From Chitinophagaceae bacterium (lineage in GTDB: Bacteria; Bacteroidota; Bacteroidia; Chitinophagales; Chitinophagaceae): a stretch of DNA of 64,000 nucleotides. Of this stretch, positions 26,987-36,995 are shown piece by piece. Location of the stretch: assembly GCA_947488765.1 (NCBI GenBank), contig CANLAE010000006.1, forward strand, positions 62,001-126,000, written 5' to 3'. The position numbers were made by a program, and so were the translations under genes. Position 1 is the stretch's first letter, and every line of letters starts with the position of its first letter. The notes beneath the pieces were generated by a model. It did no database searches, had not been told where the DNA came from, and saw only the letters and a program-made list of their open reading frames with translations.

Positions 26987-27982
26987 CTATTCACTCCAAA
27001 AATAATGCAACTCCTTAGCAAAATCCATGTAAGGAAATGTTTCTTGCAGTTGTTTGGTTTTAATAAAATAAGACTCCAGGAATTTTTTGTGTTGTTGCGA
27101 AGTTGGGTTGAAAGCCTTGTGGTTAAAGGCTAAATTGATAGCAGCAATTTCTTCCATGAGTTGTTTGGTATCTTGACTCATGCAAGCATTCACAAATTTT
27201 TCCCAAACATATTGCGTTGCATGGTAATTGGGATGCACCAAATCTTCTGCAAAAAAACGATAATCTCTTAAATCATCAATCACCAATTCGTAAGCAGGGA
27301 AATAATACAACTTTGGTAATTGTTCAATCAAATGATGTACAGCAGAAATCAAAACCGCTTTGCTTCTGTTGTTGTCAATCACGCCTTCACGCAAATGCCT
27401 AACCGGACTGATTGTAAAAATAACTTTGATGTTTGGGTTTAAAGCGCCTAGCCTGTCGAGCATTGTTCCTAACACAGTAATCACTTGCCCAAACTCCATC
27501 AAACGCCTGTTAAACCAATCTGCCGGAGCCTTGTGGTTATTGGCTGCCACGGTTCCAACCTTTGCATTACTAGCATTTTCAGTAAGTGTATAAATCCATG
27601 CAGAACCTAAAGTGACCATGAGATAGTCGGCATTTTTGATGTACTCATGAGCTTCTTTTGTGGAAGTATTTATTTTCTGTAAAGCATCTTCAATCGATAA
27701 TCCGGAAAAACGGCTATGGTGTTGCCAACTATGCCATGCTTCATTATGTTGAAATAAATCTGTGGTATCGTATTGTTTGTTCTCTACAATATTGATGATT
27801 GTTTCTGCAACACTCACTGGATTAAACACAATGCCATTGGGGTTTTCAAGCACTTTGAATTTATGTTTCTTTAATTTCTCACCAATATTTTCTGTAAAGC
27901 AACTACCCACCAATAATATATTGTGCACATGGTTAATTGGTTCTGCCAATGACTTAATATCAAACTCGTAATGAAACTTCAT
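26987..27982 (-). CDS. GSCFA domain-containing protein
   Basis: LLVGSCFTENIGEKL, GIVFNPVSVAETI, VTLGSAWIY, FTISPVRHLREG, YELVIDDLRDYRFFAEDLVHPN. Confidence 0.92.
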   Translation of the reverse strand: MKFHYEFDIKSLAEPINHVHNILLVGSCFTENIGEKLKKHKFKVLENPNGIVFNPVSVAETIINIVENKQYDTTDLFQHNEAWHSWQHHSRFSGLSIEDALQKINTSTKEAHEYIKNADYLMVTLGSAWIYTLTENASNAKVGTVAANNHKAPADWFNRRLMEFGQVITVLGTMLDRLGALNPNIKVIFTISPVRHLREGVIDNNRSKAVLISAVHHLIEQLPKLYYFPAYELVIDDLRDYRFFAEDLVHPNYHATQYVWEKFVNACMSQDTKQLMEEIAAINLAFNHKAFNPTSQQHKKFLESYFIKTKQLQETFPYMDFAKELHYFWSE

Positions 27983-28033
27983 AGTGCTTAAATTTTGCTC
28001 AATTCTTTCAACTCAAATTTTAAGGAAATCCAA

Positions 28034-28909
28034 TTAAATAAATATTTCTGTTGCTATTTGCAAGCTCTCTGCCAATGCTATTTGATTGATATTGCTCAAC
28101 CTATTTTTACTGATGAAGTAATCAATCATTTGTTCAGAATTCATGTTTCCTACCAAATCATCTTGTGCCATCGGGCAACCGCCAATTCCTTTCAAAGCCC
28201 CGTCAAATCTGCAACAGCCGGCATTGACAGCTGCTTGTAATTTTATATTTTGATCAGTAATTTTCGAATGCAAATGAACACCAAAAGTAACAGTAGGATA
28301 TTTGGGAATTAATGTTTGCAATGCAAATTCTATTTGCTGTGGCGTTGCAATACCAACCGTATCTGATAAAGAAATTATTTTAATACCACGTTGCACCATC
28401 GCATCGGCGTAATGCAACAAAATAGATTCGTTGTAAATATCGCCATAAGGATTGCCAAAGCCCATACTTAAATACACCACCAATTGTTTGTCATATTGTA
28501 AACAAAGTGATTGAATTGCGTCAATATGAATTAAGCTTTCTTCAATAGTTGCATTGGCATTTCGCAATTGAAAAGTAGGTGATATAGAGAAAGGAAACCC
28601 AATGTCTGTAATGCTTTCATATTGCATGGCATCTGCTGCACCTCTGATATTTGCTACAATTGCCAACAATCTTGTAGTATTATTTTCAAGTTGTAAATTT
28701 TGAATAACCTCTTTTGTATCTGCCATTTGTGGTATGGCTTTTGGAGAAACAAAACTTCCAAAATCAATGGTATGAAACCCCACTTTTAAAAGGGAATTGA
28801 TGTAACGTATTTTATCTGCTGTTTTAATAAAATGTTTCCAACCCTGCATAGCATCACGAGGACATTCTATCAATTGAAAATTTGGGGTTGAAGAAATATT
28901 TACAGCCAT
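28034..28909 (-). CDS. Hydroxymethylglutaryl-CoA lyase-like aldolase
   Basis: LIECPRDAMQ (RD motif), TIDFGSFVSPKAIPQMADT, GVHLHS, GIGGCPMAQDDLVGN. Confidence 0.85.
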   Translation of the reverse strand: MAVNISSTPNFQLIECPRDAMQGWKHFIKTADKIRYINSLLKVGFHTIDFGSFVSPKAIPQMADTKEVIQNLQLENNTTRLLAIVANIRGAADAMQYESITDIGFPFSISPTFQLRNANATIEESLIHIDAIQSLCLQYDKQLVVYLSMGFGNPYGDIYNESILLHYADAMVQRGIKIISLSDTVGIATPQQIEFALQTLIPKYPTVTFGVHLHSKITDQNIKLQAAVNAGCCRFDGALKGIGGCPMAQDDLVGNMNSEQMIDYFISKNRLSNINQIALAESLQIATEIFI

Positions 28910-28913
28910 TGAA

Positions 28914-29669
28914 TTAACTATTAAGAGATGATATTCTTTGCTTCATAGATTCGTATAAAATCATTCCTGCTGCAACAGAAACATTTAAACTTTCAAATTG
29001 ATTTACCATTGGAATATGAAAGGTTTCATCACATATTTTCATTAATGCGGGATACACTCCTTTTTCTTCACCTCCCATAACAATAGCACATGGTTCAACT
29101 AATTCTAAATTAAATAATTTTTGTTTGGCGGTCATTTCACTTGCAAATACTTTGATACCATTGAGATGCAATTCATCAACTGCTTTCATTAAACTATTTA
29201 CTCTGCAAATATTAATTTGTTCCAATGCGCCGGCACTTGTTTTTACTGCATCTTCATTCAAAGCTCCTACACCTTTATCTGGAATAATAATTGCATGAAC
29301 ACCGCAACAGACAGCTGTTCTGGCTATTGCACCAATATTCCTGACATCTGTAACACCATCTAAAATAACAAACAACGGTGCTTCTCCTTTTTCAATAACC
29401 CAATCAATTACTTGTTGTAAATCCTGGTAACGAACTGCACTTTTAAATGCAACTACACCCTGATGTTGTACATTGGTTAATGAATTTATTTTTTCGATAG
29501 GGACATATTGTACAGGAACATTACTATTTTTTGCCAATAGCCTGATTTCATTAATTACATCACCGCTTGCATTTTTGGAAAGTAAAATCTTATCAATTGT
29601 TTGGGCGTTTTTCAATGCTTCAACAACAGGATTTCTGCCAACAATAATATTTTTTTTGGGTATAAACAT
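28914..29669 (-). CDS. rlmB: 23S rRNA (guanosine-2'-O)-methyltransferase RlmB/TrmH family (SPOUT)
   Basis: IIVGRNPVVEAL, VILDGVTDVRNIGAIARTA, MGGEEKGVYPAL, FESLNVSVAAGMILYE. Confidence 0.93.
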   Translation of the reverse strand: MFIPKKNIIVGRNPVVEALKNAQTIDKILLSKNASGDVINEIRLLAKNSNVPVQYVPIEKINSLTNVQHQGVVAFKSAVRYQDLQQVIDWVIEKGEAPLFVILDGVTDVRNIGAIARTAVCCGVHAIIIPDKGVGALNEDAVKTSAGALEQINICRVNSLMKAVDELHLNGIKVFASEMTAKQKLFNLELVEPCAIVMGGEEKGVYPALMKICDETFHIPMVNQFESLNVSVAAGMILYESMKQRISSLNS

Positions 29670-30172
29670 TATACTTTTTTCTTTGAAATGATTTGCACCA
29701 TTATAGATGCAGTAATAATATAAATAACAACGAGTGCAGCTAATGAAAACTTACAGATTGCCGCCCATTTACTGATAAGCACTGAGAGGTCGCTGCCATA
29801 ACCACCAAGCGTAATCAGTAAAGCAATATTTTCAATTAAATCCAAAATACCAACTAATACACATAGTTCTAAAAAAATAAATCCAATTGTTTTAAAACGG
29901 GAATTTTGATATTGATCCATTAAAGCTTTGCAACAAAAGAAGAAAAACAAAGAATAACAAACAATAAAAACAAAGTCTATCGTAACATTAAGTTGCATAG
30001 TGCGTTTGCCTACGATATCAATCATCATTTTGGCATCTTTGAAATGATGCATCAATTCAAAGTCAATAATACCCATAGGATATTGACTTGAATAAAATGC
30101 AGCGCCTTGCCATCTTAAAGCGAGGAGAACAAGTAGTGATAAGATACCGGAGTATAAAATCTTTTTTCTCAT
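29669..30172 (-). CDS. Hypothetical integral membrane protein
   Basis: Four hydrophobic segments; no recognised family; abuts rlmB. Confidence 0.65.
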   Translation of the reverse strand: MRKKILYSGILSLLVLLALRWQGAAFYSSQYPMGIIDFELMHHFKDAKMMIDIVGKRTMQLNVTIDFVFIVCYSLFFFFCCKALMDQYQNSRFKTIGFIFLELCVLVGILDLIENIALLITLGGYGSDLSVLISKWAAICKFSLAALVVIYIITASIMVQIISKKKV

Positions 30173-30187
30173 AGTGCAAATAAACAA

Positions 30188-30217
30188 AAAACCTCTGCCA
30201 ATTAATGCAGAGGTTTT
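30188..30217 (-). terminator. Intrinsic terminator of metK
   Basis: AAAACCTCTGC / GCAGAGGTTTT stem, T-run on minus strand. Confidence 0.82.
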
Positions 30218-30238
30218 AAAAATATAATGATTGTTTGA

Positions 30239-31492
30239 TTATTTAATGCCAAATGCTTTTTTAACCTTAGCTACATAATCTAATTTTTCCCATGTAAACA
30301 ATTCTACTTTAACGCTCTTTGTTTTACCATTGGGTGTTTTGAATTGTTTGGTAACCACTTCATTTTTACGACCCATGTGTCCGTAAGCTGCAGTTTCGCT
30401 GTACATTGGCGTACGTAATTTCAAACGTTGCTCAATGAAGTAAGGTCTCATATCAAAAATTGATTCTACAATTTTACCAATTTGTCCATCAGTCATATCA
30501 ACATGAGCAGTACCAAATGTTTTAACATTGATTGATGTGGGCTGTGCTACTCCAATTGCATAACTCACTTGAACTAACACTTCAGAAGCTACACCTGCAG
30601 CCACTAAATTTTTAGCAATATGACGAGTTGCATATGCTGCACTACGATCTACTTTGCTTGGATCTTTTCCACTAAAAGCACCTCCACCATGAGCACCTTT
30701 GCCGCCATAAGTATCAACGATAATTTTTCTTCCGGTTAAACCTGTATCGCCATGCGGACCACCAATTACAAACTTCCCTGTTGGGTTGATATGGTATTTA
30801 ATATTGTTGTTGAAAAGCTTAGCATATTTCTTATACTTTGCTTTTACACGAGGAATTAAAATTTCAACAATATCCTTTTTAATTTTAGCCAACATTTTTT
30901 GTTCAGAATCAAAATCATCATGCTGAGTAGAAACTACAATCGCATCAATTCTCACAGGAACATTATCATCATTGTATTCCAATGTAACCTGACTTTTTGC
31001 ATCAGGACGTAAATATTTGATGGCTTTATTTTCTCTTCTTAGAGCAGCTAATTCAATTAAAATTTTATGAGCAAGATCTAATGCTAAAGGCATGTAGTCT
31101 TCTGTTTCATTGGTTGCATAACCAAACATCATTCCCTGGTCGCCTGCACCTTGTTCTTCTTTTTTCTTTTTATCAACACCTTGATTGATATCAGCACTTT
31201 GTTCGTGAATAGCCGATAAAATACCACAGCTATTTGCTTCAAACATGTATTCACTTTTGGTGTACCCAATTTTACGAATTACCCCACGAGCAATTTCTTG
31301 CACATCTAAGTATGCTTTAGATTTTACTTCTCCTGCAAGTACAACTTGGCCTGTTGTAACAAGCGTTTCACAGGCAACTTTACTTTGTGCATCAAATGCC
31401 AAAAAATTATCGATTAATGCATCAGAAATTTGATCGGCTACTTTATCTGGATGCCCTTCAGAAACACTTTCAGAAGTAAATAAATAAGACAT
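30239..31492 (-). CDS. metK: S-adenosylmethionine synthetase
   Basis: [69 protein letters not shown]. Confidence 0.97.
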   Translation of the reverse strand: MSYLFTSESVSEGHPDKVADQISDALIDNFLAFDAQSKVACETLVTTGQVVLAGEVKSKAYLDVQEIARGVIRKIGYTKSEYMFEANSCGILSAIHEQSADINQGVDKKKKEEQGAGDQGMMFGYATNETEDYMPLALDLAHKILIELAALRRENKAIKYLRPDAKSQVTLEYNDDNVPVRIDAIVVSTQHDDFDSEQKMLAKIKKDIVEILIPRVKAKYKKYAKLFNNNIKYHINPTGKFVIGGPHGDTGLTGRKIIVDTYGGKGAHGGGAFSGKDPSKVDRSAAYATRHIAKNLVAAGVASEVLVQVSYAIGVAQPTSINVKTFGTAHVDMTDGQIGKIVESIFDMRPYFIEQRLKLRTPMYSETAAYGHMGRKNEVVTKQFKTPNGKTKSVKVELFTWEKLDYVAKVKKAFGIK

Positions 31493-31552
31493 GTGTTATT
31501 ATTTTATTGTTTTAAGATGTGCAAATATAATAGCTACTTAAATTTCAATTTC

Positions 31553-32980
31553 TTATATCTTAGAGTAAATTATACGCAACCTCATTTTTCTTTGAGTTTG
31601 TTTACTATTTCCACCCAACAACCTAACCCTTCCAATGCCTGGTGGATTTAATATAGAATTAGAAATAGGATACAAATATTGCAAAGATTCGCTCATATTT
31701 ACATAATCATACACTGGTGCAAATAGGTATAAGTCATATATTTTTTCTGCTTTTGTAGCAATTCCTTGTACATAGCGGGAAATATTAAAATTGTAAGAAG
31801 CCACTCTTTTGCCAAAAGGATCATTTTTGTAGATAACATACCCTCCAAAAGAATTCAAATTTGTTGCGTTTCCGTTTTGTCCTAGAGCAATATCATTGGG
31901 CACATAAAATCTTCTTGCAGAGTCTAGATTCATCGCACACAAAAACAAATTTGGCTGTGTGTAAATACCATCTGTATTTACATCTCCAGCTTGTTGCTCC
32001 ATTAACAATTCAGCTCTATGAATCACCCGATTTGTGAGACCAGTCAACCCTGGTGTTTTAATTTTAATATACAATCCAGGACCTGATTGCAGGTACAATA
32101 AACTATCCGCATCGGCTGCAGGATTGGTTAAAAAAGTATTTACCTCTGCACCTGTTCTTGTACGTACAATATTATTTGCTGCACCTGCATAAGCACCTGT
32201 TCTAAAATATCTTACAACAGTATCTTTATTACCATCTCGTTTTGTGTAGCGGTAATATAAAGCAACTTTGGAATTGGTATCTGTTAATGAAACTCTCAAC
32301 AAGGTATTACTGCCAGTCTCGGGAACTATAGAAATTCCACGAAAAGTACTTGTAAATTGAGCATCACTTTGATAGGCATTCGTACTATCAAATCCTTTCA
32401 GTAATTTATTTCCAAACGTGATGTTAAGTGGAATTCTTATTTGATTTTTAGCTTGTTCTCTTCTTGGAAAAACGGAATCTCCCAATCTTCTTGGATCAGC
32501 AATAGTACCTGCACCAATTTGATCGGCAATGTTCATTGTAGCATAACTGGGATAAACTGAATCTGCACTCAATTTACTAGTTTGAGCAATTTCATATATT
32601 TTAAACTTCATTTGATTGGCTGAATCGCCCCATAATCCCTGATAGCTTAAAACCAATATTGCAGAATCTAAAAATAGACTATCCTTACTTACTTCAAAAT
32701 AATGAGGATAAAAAACAGGCTTGAATTCAGCGTTAATAATCGCTTTGGTTGTGCCCATTAAAGGATCATTTGAAATACTTCCTAAAGCAAATTCTTGGTA
32801 TTTAGAAACACGGATAGAATCTAATGCCATGTTTTGTGTAATCACATCAATTGTAGTATCAATGGTATTTATGCCATCAATTGGTGGTATTAAACCGGTT
32901 CCTATTTCTGTTGTTGAAATTCTGGTGCAAGATGCAGATACAATTAAAACAATGATTGAAAGTAGTAAATTATTCTTCAC
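31553..32980 (-). CDS. DUF4270 family lipoprotein
   Basis: Lipobox-like IVSASC, followed by GTGLIPPIDGINTIDTTIDV; adjacent to the GT5-like gene and panC. Confidence 0.8.
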   Translation of the reverse strand: MKNNLLLSIIVLIVSASCTRISTTEIGTGLIPPIDGINTIDTTIDVITQNMALDSIRVSKYQEFALGSISNDPLMGTTKAIINAEFKPVFYPHYFEVSKDSLFLDSAILVLSYQGLWGDSANQMKFKIYEIAQTSKLSADSVYPSYATMNIADQIGAGTIADPRRLGDSVFPRREQAKNQIRIPLNITFGNKLLKGFDSTNAYQSDAQFTSTFRGISIVPETGSNTLLRVSLTDTNSKVALYYRYTKRDGNKDTVVRYFRTGAYAGAANNIVRTRTGAEVNTFLTNPAADADSLLYLQSGPGLYIKIKTPGLTGLTNRVIHRAELLMEQQAGDVNTDGIYTQPNLFLCAMNLDSARRFYVPNDIALGQNGNATNLNSFGGYVIYKNDPFGKRVASYNFNISRYVQGIATKAEKIYDLYLFAPVYDYVNMSESLQYLYPISNSILNPPGIGRVRLLGGNSKQTQRKMRLRIIYSKI

Positions 32981-33009
32981 GCAAATGATAATTAAATTAA
33001 AGATTAGTT

Positions 33010-33825
33010 TTATTTGCTCGCAAGGTCGTTGTACAATTCTAAATACTCTGTTAAATCAGTATCCCAACCTTTGAATGGCAATACTTTTTTACCTCTTACT
33101 TTAGAAAATTCTTCAACTAATTTTTTATCTGGCTTTTCTGCTCCGAAAGTAATTGCATCAGCATAAGTAGCACCTCCGCGAAACATCGCTGTATTATTGG
33201 TGTCTTTAAATACTTCTAAATCTTTAGGAGTAATACTATTGTTGATTAATGCTAATTTCAAAAGATTATTGCCCAATTTTTCTTTAAAAGTATTTTCACC
33301 AATAGTAAATACAATTTTGCTGTGAGCAAAAACTGGTTCTCTTTTATAAGCTGTTTTAATAAATGCAGGTATTAATCCGGTCATCCAGCCGCTGCAATGA
33401 ATAATATCCGGAGGCCAGCCAAATTTACGTACCGTTTCCAAGGCTCCTTTTGCAAAAAATACAGTTCTCAATGCATTATCATCAAACCATTTCTCTTCTT
33501 CGTCATGAAAAATATGTTTGCGTTTAAAAAAATCTTCATTCTCTAAAAAGTAAACCTGCAATCTTGCATTAGGTAATGATGCCACTTTAATTTGTAATGG
33601 ATGATCTTCATCTGCAACAGAAACATTAATACCGCTCAATCTTACCACTTCATGCAAGCGATGTCTACGTTCATTAATAACACCAAAACGGGGCATAATG
33701 CAACGCACTTCCAACCCACTATCATTACTTTTTATAGCCAATTTGTTCACTATTTCAGCAAACTCTGTCAACTCTAGGTATGGTGACATTTCGGTGGCTA
33801 TAAATAAAATTCTTTTCTTTGACAT
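33010..33825 (-). CDS. Glycogen/starch synthase-like protein, GT5 N-terminal domain only
   Basis: KKRILFIATEMSPYLELTEFAEIVNKL, RCIMPRFG, WPPDIIHCSGWMTGLIPAFIK. Ends at 271 aa with no C-terminal nucleotide-sugar-binding domain. Confidence 0.85.
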   Translation of the reverse strand: MSKKRILFIATEMSPYLELTEFAEIVNKLAIKSNDSGLEVRCIMPRFGVINERRHRLHEVVRLSGINVSVADEDHPLQIKVASLPNARLQVYFLENEDFFKRKHIFHDEEEKWFDDNALRTVFFAKGALETVRKFGWPPDIIHCSGWMTGLIPAFIKTAYKREPVFAHSKIVFTIGENTFKEKLGNNLLKLALINNSITPKDLEVFKDTNNTAMFRGGATYADAITFGAEKPDKKLVEEFSKVRGKKVLPFKGWDTDLTEYLELYNDLASK

Positions 33826-33930
33826 CAGGTTAGTCAGTTTTTAGGGATGCATTAAATAGTTTGCAAAAGTAAACATTTTAAGTTTAAAAGCAATTACTAC
33901 CTAATTTAAACATAAAATACCTGTAACATT

Positions 33931-34785
33931 ATGATTATTTGCAAAACAATAAGTTTGTTAAAGCTGCAACTTAATTTAATAAAAGAAAAGCAGCTTTCAA
34001 TTGGATTTGTACCTACGATGGGTGCACTACATGAAGGGCATCTTTCATTGGTTCGTGCAAGTATTAGCCAAAATGATTGTACTGTTTGCAGCATTTTTGT
34101 TAACCCTACTCAATTTAATAACCAAGAAGACTATAATAAATATCCAAACACAATCACACACGATATTTACCAATTGGAACTTGCAGGTTGTTCCATCTTG
34201 TTTCTTCCGGATGTTGAAGAAATTTATCCAGAGGGGATATTGTCTAACAAGAAATACAATTTAGATTACTTAGAAACTGTTTTAGAAGGAAAATTCAGGC
34301 CCAATCATTTTCAAGGAGTTTGTCAAATTGTTGAAAAATTATTGGTCATAGTAGAACCTAATCAACTTTTTTTAGGACAAAAAGATTATCAGCAATGTAT
34401 GGTAATTGAGAAATTGATTGAATTAATGGATAAAAAAAGAGAAATTGAATTAGAAATTATCCCAACAATCAGAGAAAAGACAGGACTTGCAATGAGCAGC
34501 AGAAATGCACGATTAAATGAGACTGAAAAAGAAAATGCAACTGCGATTTTTAAGGCAATGGTGCATATTAAAAATTATCTCAACGAAAAAAACTTTGATG
34601 AATTAGAAAAAGAAGCAAATGAATTACTCCAAAAAAATGGATTTGAAAAAATTGATTACATCAAAATTTGTAATGCGTCTGATTTACAAGAAGTGCATAG
34701 TAGAAAATCAAATCAAAAACTTGTTGTTTTGATAGCTGGATTTTTAAATGGCGTAAGACTAATTGATAATATGCAATTAATTTAA
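33931..34785 (+). CDS. panC: Pantoate--beta-alanine ligase
   Basis: IGFVPTMGALHEGHLSLVR, SIFVNPTQFN, LFLGQKDYQQ, GLAMSSRNARL. Confidence 0.96.
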   Translation: MIICKTISLLKLQLNLIKEKQLSIGFVPTMGALHEGHLSLVRASISQNDCTVCSIFVNPTQFNNQEDYNKYPNTITHDIYQLELAGCSILFLPDVEEIYPEGILSNKKYNLDYLETVLEGKFRPNHFQGVCQIVEKLLVIVEPNQLFLGQKDYQQCMVIEKLIELMDKKREIELEIIPTIREKTGLAMSSRNARLNETEKENATAIFKAMVHIKNYLNEKNFDELEKEANELLQKNGFEKIDYIKICNASDLQEVHSRKSNQKLVVLIAGFLNGVRLIDNMQLI

Positions 34786-34864
34786 AAAAACTCAATACTA
34801 ATTTATTTAGGGTAATATTGATTGGATAGATAGCTTTGGCGGAAATAAATTTCAAGATAATTTT

Positions 34865-35209
34865 ATGCAGATACAAATATTAAAATCAAAAATTCATAGG
34901 GCAACAATTACTGAAGCCAATTTAAATTATGTGGGCAGCATCACAATTGATGAAACCCTTATGATTGCAGCAAATTTGATTGAAAATGAAAAAGTTCAAG
35001 TTGTAAACGTAAATAATGGCGAAAGATTGGAAACATACATTATTAAAGGGCAAGAAAATAGTGGTGTAATTTGTTTAAACGGACCTGCAGCTCGAAAGGC
35101 AGCTGTTGGAGATATTGTAATCATTATTTCATATGCAACTATGGATTTTGATGAAGCCAAAAAATTCAAACCAAATGTCATATTTCCAAATGAATTAAAT
35201 AACCTTTAA
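34865..35209 (+). CDS. panD: Aspartate 1-decarboxylase
   Basis: [23 protein letters not shown] (pyruvoyl cleavage site G-S), [12 protein letters not shown]. Confidence 0.96.
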   Translation: MQIQILKSKIHRATITEANLNYVGSITIDETLMIAANLIENEKVQVVNVNNGERLETYIIKGQENSGVICLNGPAARKAAVGDIVIIISYATMDFDEAKKFKPNVIFPNELNNL

Positions 35210-35242
35210 ATTACTTATGCTTTGTTAACTTGCACAGAATAA

Positions 35243-36271
35243 ATGGGTATGAATAAAAAACTAGTCGGTTTTATAAAATATGCATTCTTTTTTGGACTAG
35301 GTATTTTCTTGGTATGGCTTAGCATACACTCTATGCAAGGCAACCCCAAAGAATGGAATGCATTTATACAGTCAATTTCCAATGCTAATTATTGGCTGAT
35401 TATTCCTGTATTTTTCATTTTGAGTTTAAGCCATATTTTAAGAAGCTTGCGTTGGAGAATTTTATTACAACCTATGGGCTATCAGCCAAGTTTTGCCAAT
35501 ACTTTTTTTTCAGTAATGATTGGATATTTAGCCAATATGGCTGTTCCTAGACTTGGTGAAGTTTTAAAATGTACCATTCTTTCAAAATATGAAAAAATTC
35601 CCGTCGAAAAAATTGTAGGAACAATAGTTGCAGAAAGGGCTTTTGATGTTTTGAGTCTGGGAATTATTTTTTTATTAGCAATTATTTTTCAATTTGATGT
35701 TGTTTTTGCAAGCTTTAAACAAGTGCAACTAATGATGTCTGGAAGTCCTGAACACCCAATGAGTCAAACAAAAAAAATTATCTTTATTACTCTAGCAATT
35801 TTATCCATTTTAGTTGTTGTGTATTTTGCAGTTACAAAACGTTTACAACAATTTTTAAAAAAAATTAAAAAAATATTTTTTGGCGTATGGGAGGGACTAA
35901 TCACTGCAAGAAAATTGAAACAAAAAAAATTATTCTTCTTCTACTCTGCAAGTATTTGGATTTTGTATTTGGTAGGCACATGGGTAGGATTTTATGCCAC
36001 GCAAGGCACAGTGGGATTGGGTATTACACAAGCAATCAGTTGTCTTGCGTTTGCCAGTATTGGAATGATTGTTACTCCTGGCGGTATTGGAGCTTATGCT
36101 TTTTTAATTGCAAAAGTGCTTGAATTACAAGAGCCAAGTATTGAAAACTCTGTAGGGTATGCAAATGGAACATTGCAATGGGCTGCGCAATGTATGATTG
36201 TACTTATTGTTGGCTTAATTTGTACAATACTTTTACCATGGTATAATAAAAAATATAAAAACATTTTATAA
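35243..36271 (+). CDS. Flippase-like (LPG synthase TM region/YbhN-like) membrane protein
   Basis: LSHILRSLRWRILL, GYLANMAVPRLGEVLKCTILSKYEKIPVEKIVGTIVAERAFDV, TPGGIGAYAFL. Confidence 0.9.
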   Translation: MGMNKKLVGFIKYAFFFGLGIFLVWLSIHSMQGNPKEWNAFIQSISNANYWLIIPVFFILSLSHILRSLRWRILLQPMGYQPSFANTFFSVMIGYLANMAVPRLGEVLKCTILSKYEKIPVEKIVGTIVAERAFDVLSLGIIFLLAIIFQFDVVFASFKQVQLMMSGSPEHPMSQTKKIIFITLAILSILVVVYFAVTKRLQQFLKKIKKIFFGVWEGLITARKLKQKKLFFFYSASIWILYLVGTWVGFYATQGTVGLGITQAISCLAFASIGMIVTPGGIGAYAFLIAKVLELQEPSIENSVGYANGTLQWAAQCMIVLIVGLICTILLPWYNKKYKNIL

Positions 36272-36377
36272 TTTAGAACTATCAAATAAATTCAATACTC
36301 AGGATAATTTTACTTGTAAAAATAAAGGCAACTATTTTTTTACATAATATTGATACAACTCTAAAATTAACTTTCTA

Positions 36378-36869
36378 ATGAAACAATCCGAATCAATACA
36401 ACATAAAATTTTTGATGTACAACAACTGATTAAACAAGTTGCAAGTTGGAGAGTTTTAGGAAAAAAAGTTGCATTCACAAATGGTTGTTTTGATATTTTA
36501 CACGATGGCCATATCTTCTCATTATCACAAGCTGCAAAATGTGCAGATTATCTGGTTGTTGGGGTGAACAGTGATTTGAGTATTAAAAGATTAAAGGGAG
36601 AAGAACGACCAATAAATAATGAACAAAGCAGGTGCTTATTGTTGGCAAGCTTATTAATCACAGATGCTGTAGTTCTTTTTAATGAAGATACTCCGCTACA
36701 AATAATAACCGCTATACAACCGGATGTACTTGTAAAAGGCGGTGACTATACAATTGATGAAATTGTAGGTGCAAAAGAAGTAATAGCAAATGGAGGAAAA
36801 GTAATTATTAATCCGATTGTTGAAGGATTTTCAACTACTGCAATTATCAAAAAATTAAGAGATAATTAG
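36378..36869 (+). CDS. rfaE2: D-glycero-beta-D-manno-heptose 1-phosphate adenylyltransferase-like (RfaE domain II)
   Basis: KVAFTNGCFDILHDGHIFSLSQAAKCADYLVVGVNSDLSIKRLKG, DVLVKGGDY. Confidence 0.9.
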   Translation: MKQSESIQHKIFDVQQLIKQVASWRVLGKKVAFTNGCFDILHDGHIFSLSQAAKCADYLVVGVNSDLSIKRLKGEERPINNEQSRCLLLASLLITDAVVLFNEDTPLQIITAIQPDVLVKGGDYTIDEIVGAKEVIANGGKVIINPIVEGFSTTAIIKKLRDN

Positions 36870-36995
36870 TTTGTGAAATACAAATGAATAAATAGTTTAA
36901 AAAATCTCTGAGTAAGTAGTTACCATTATTTACCAAAAACTTAATATTTACCACGATACTTCTTCGCTATTTTTGAGCTACAAGATCAATCCCAA

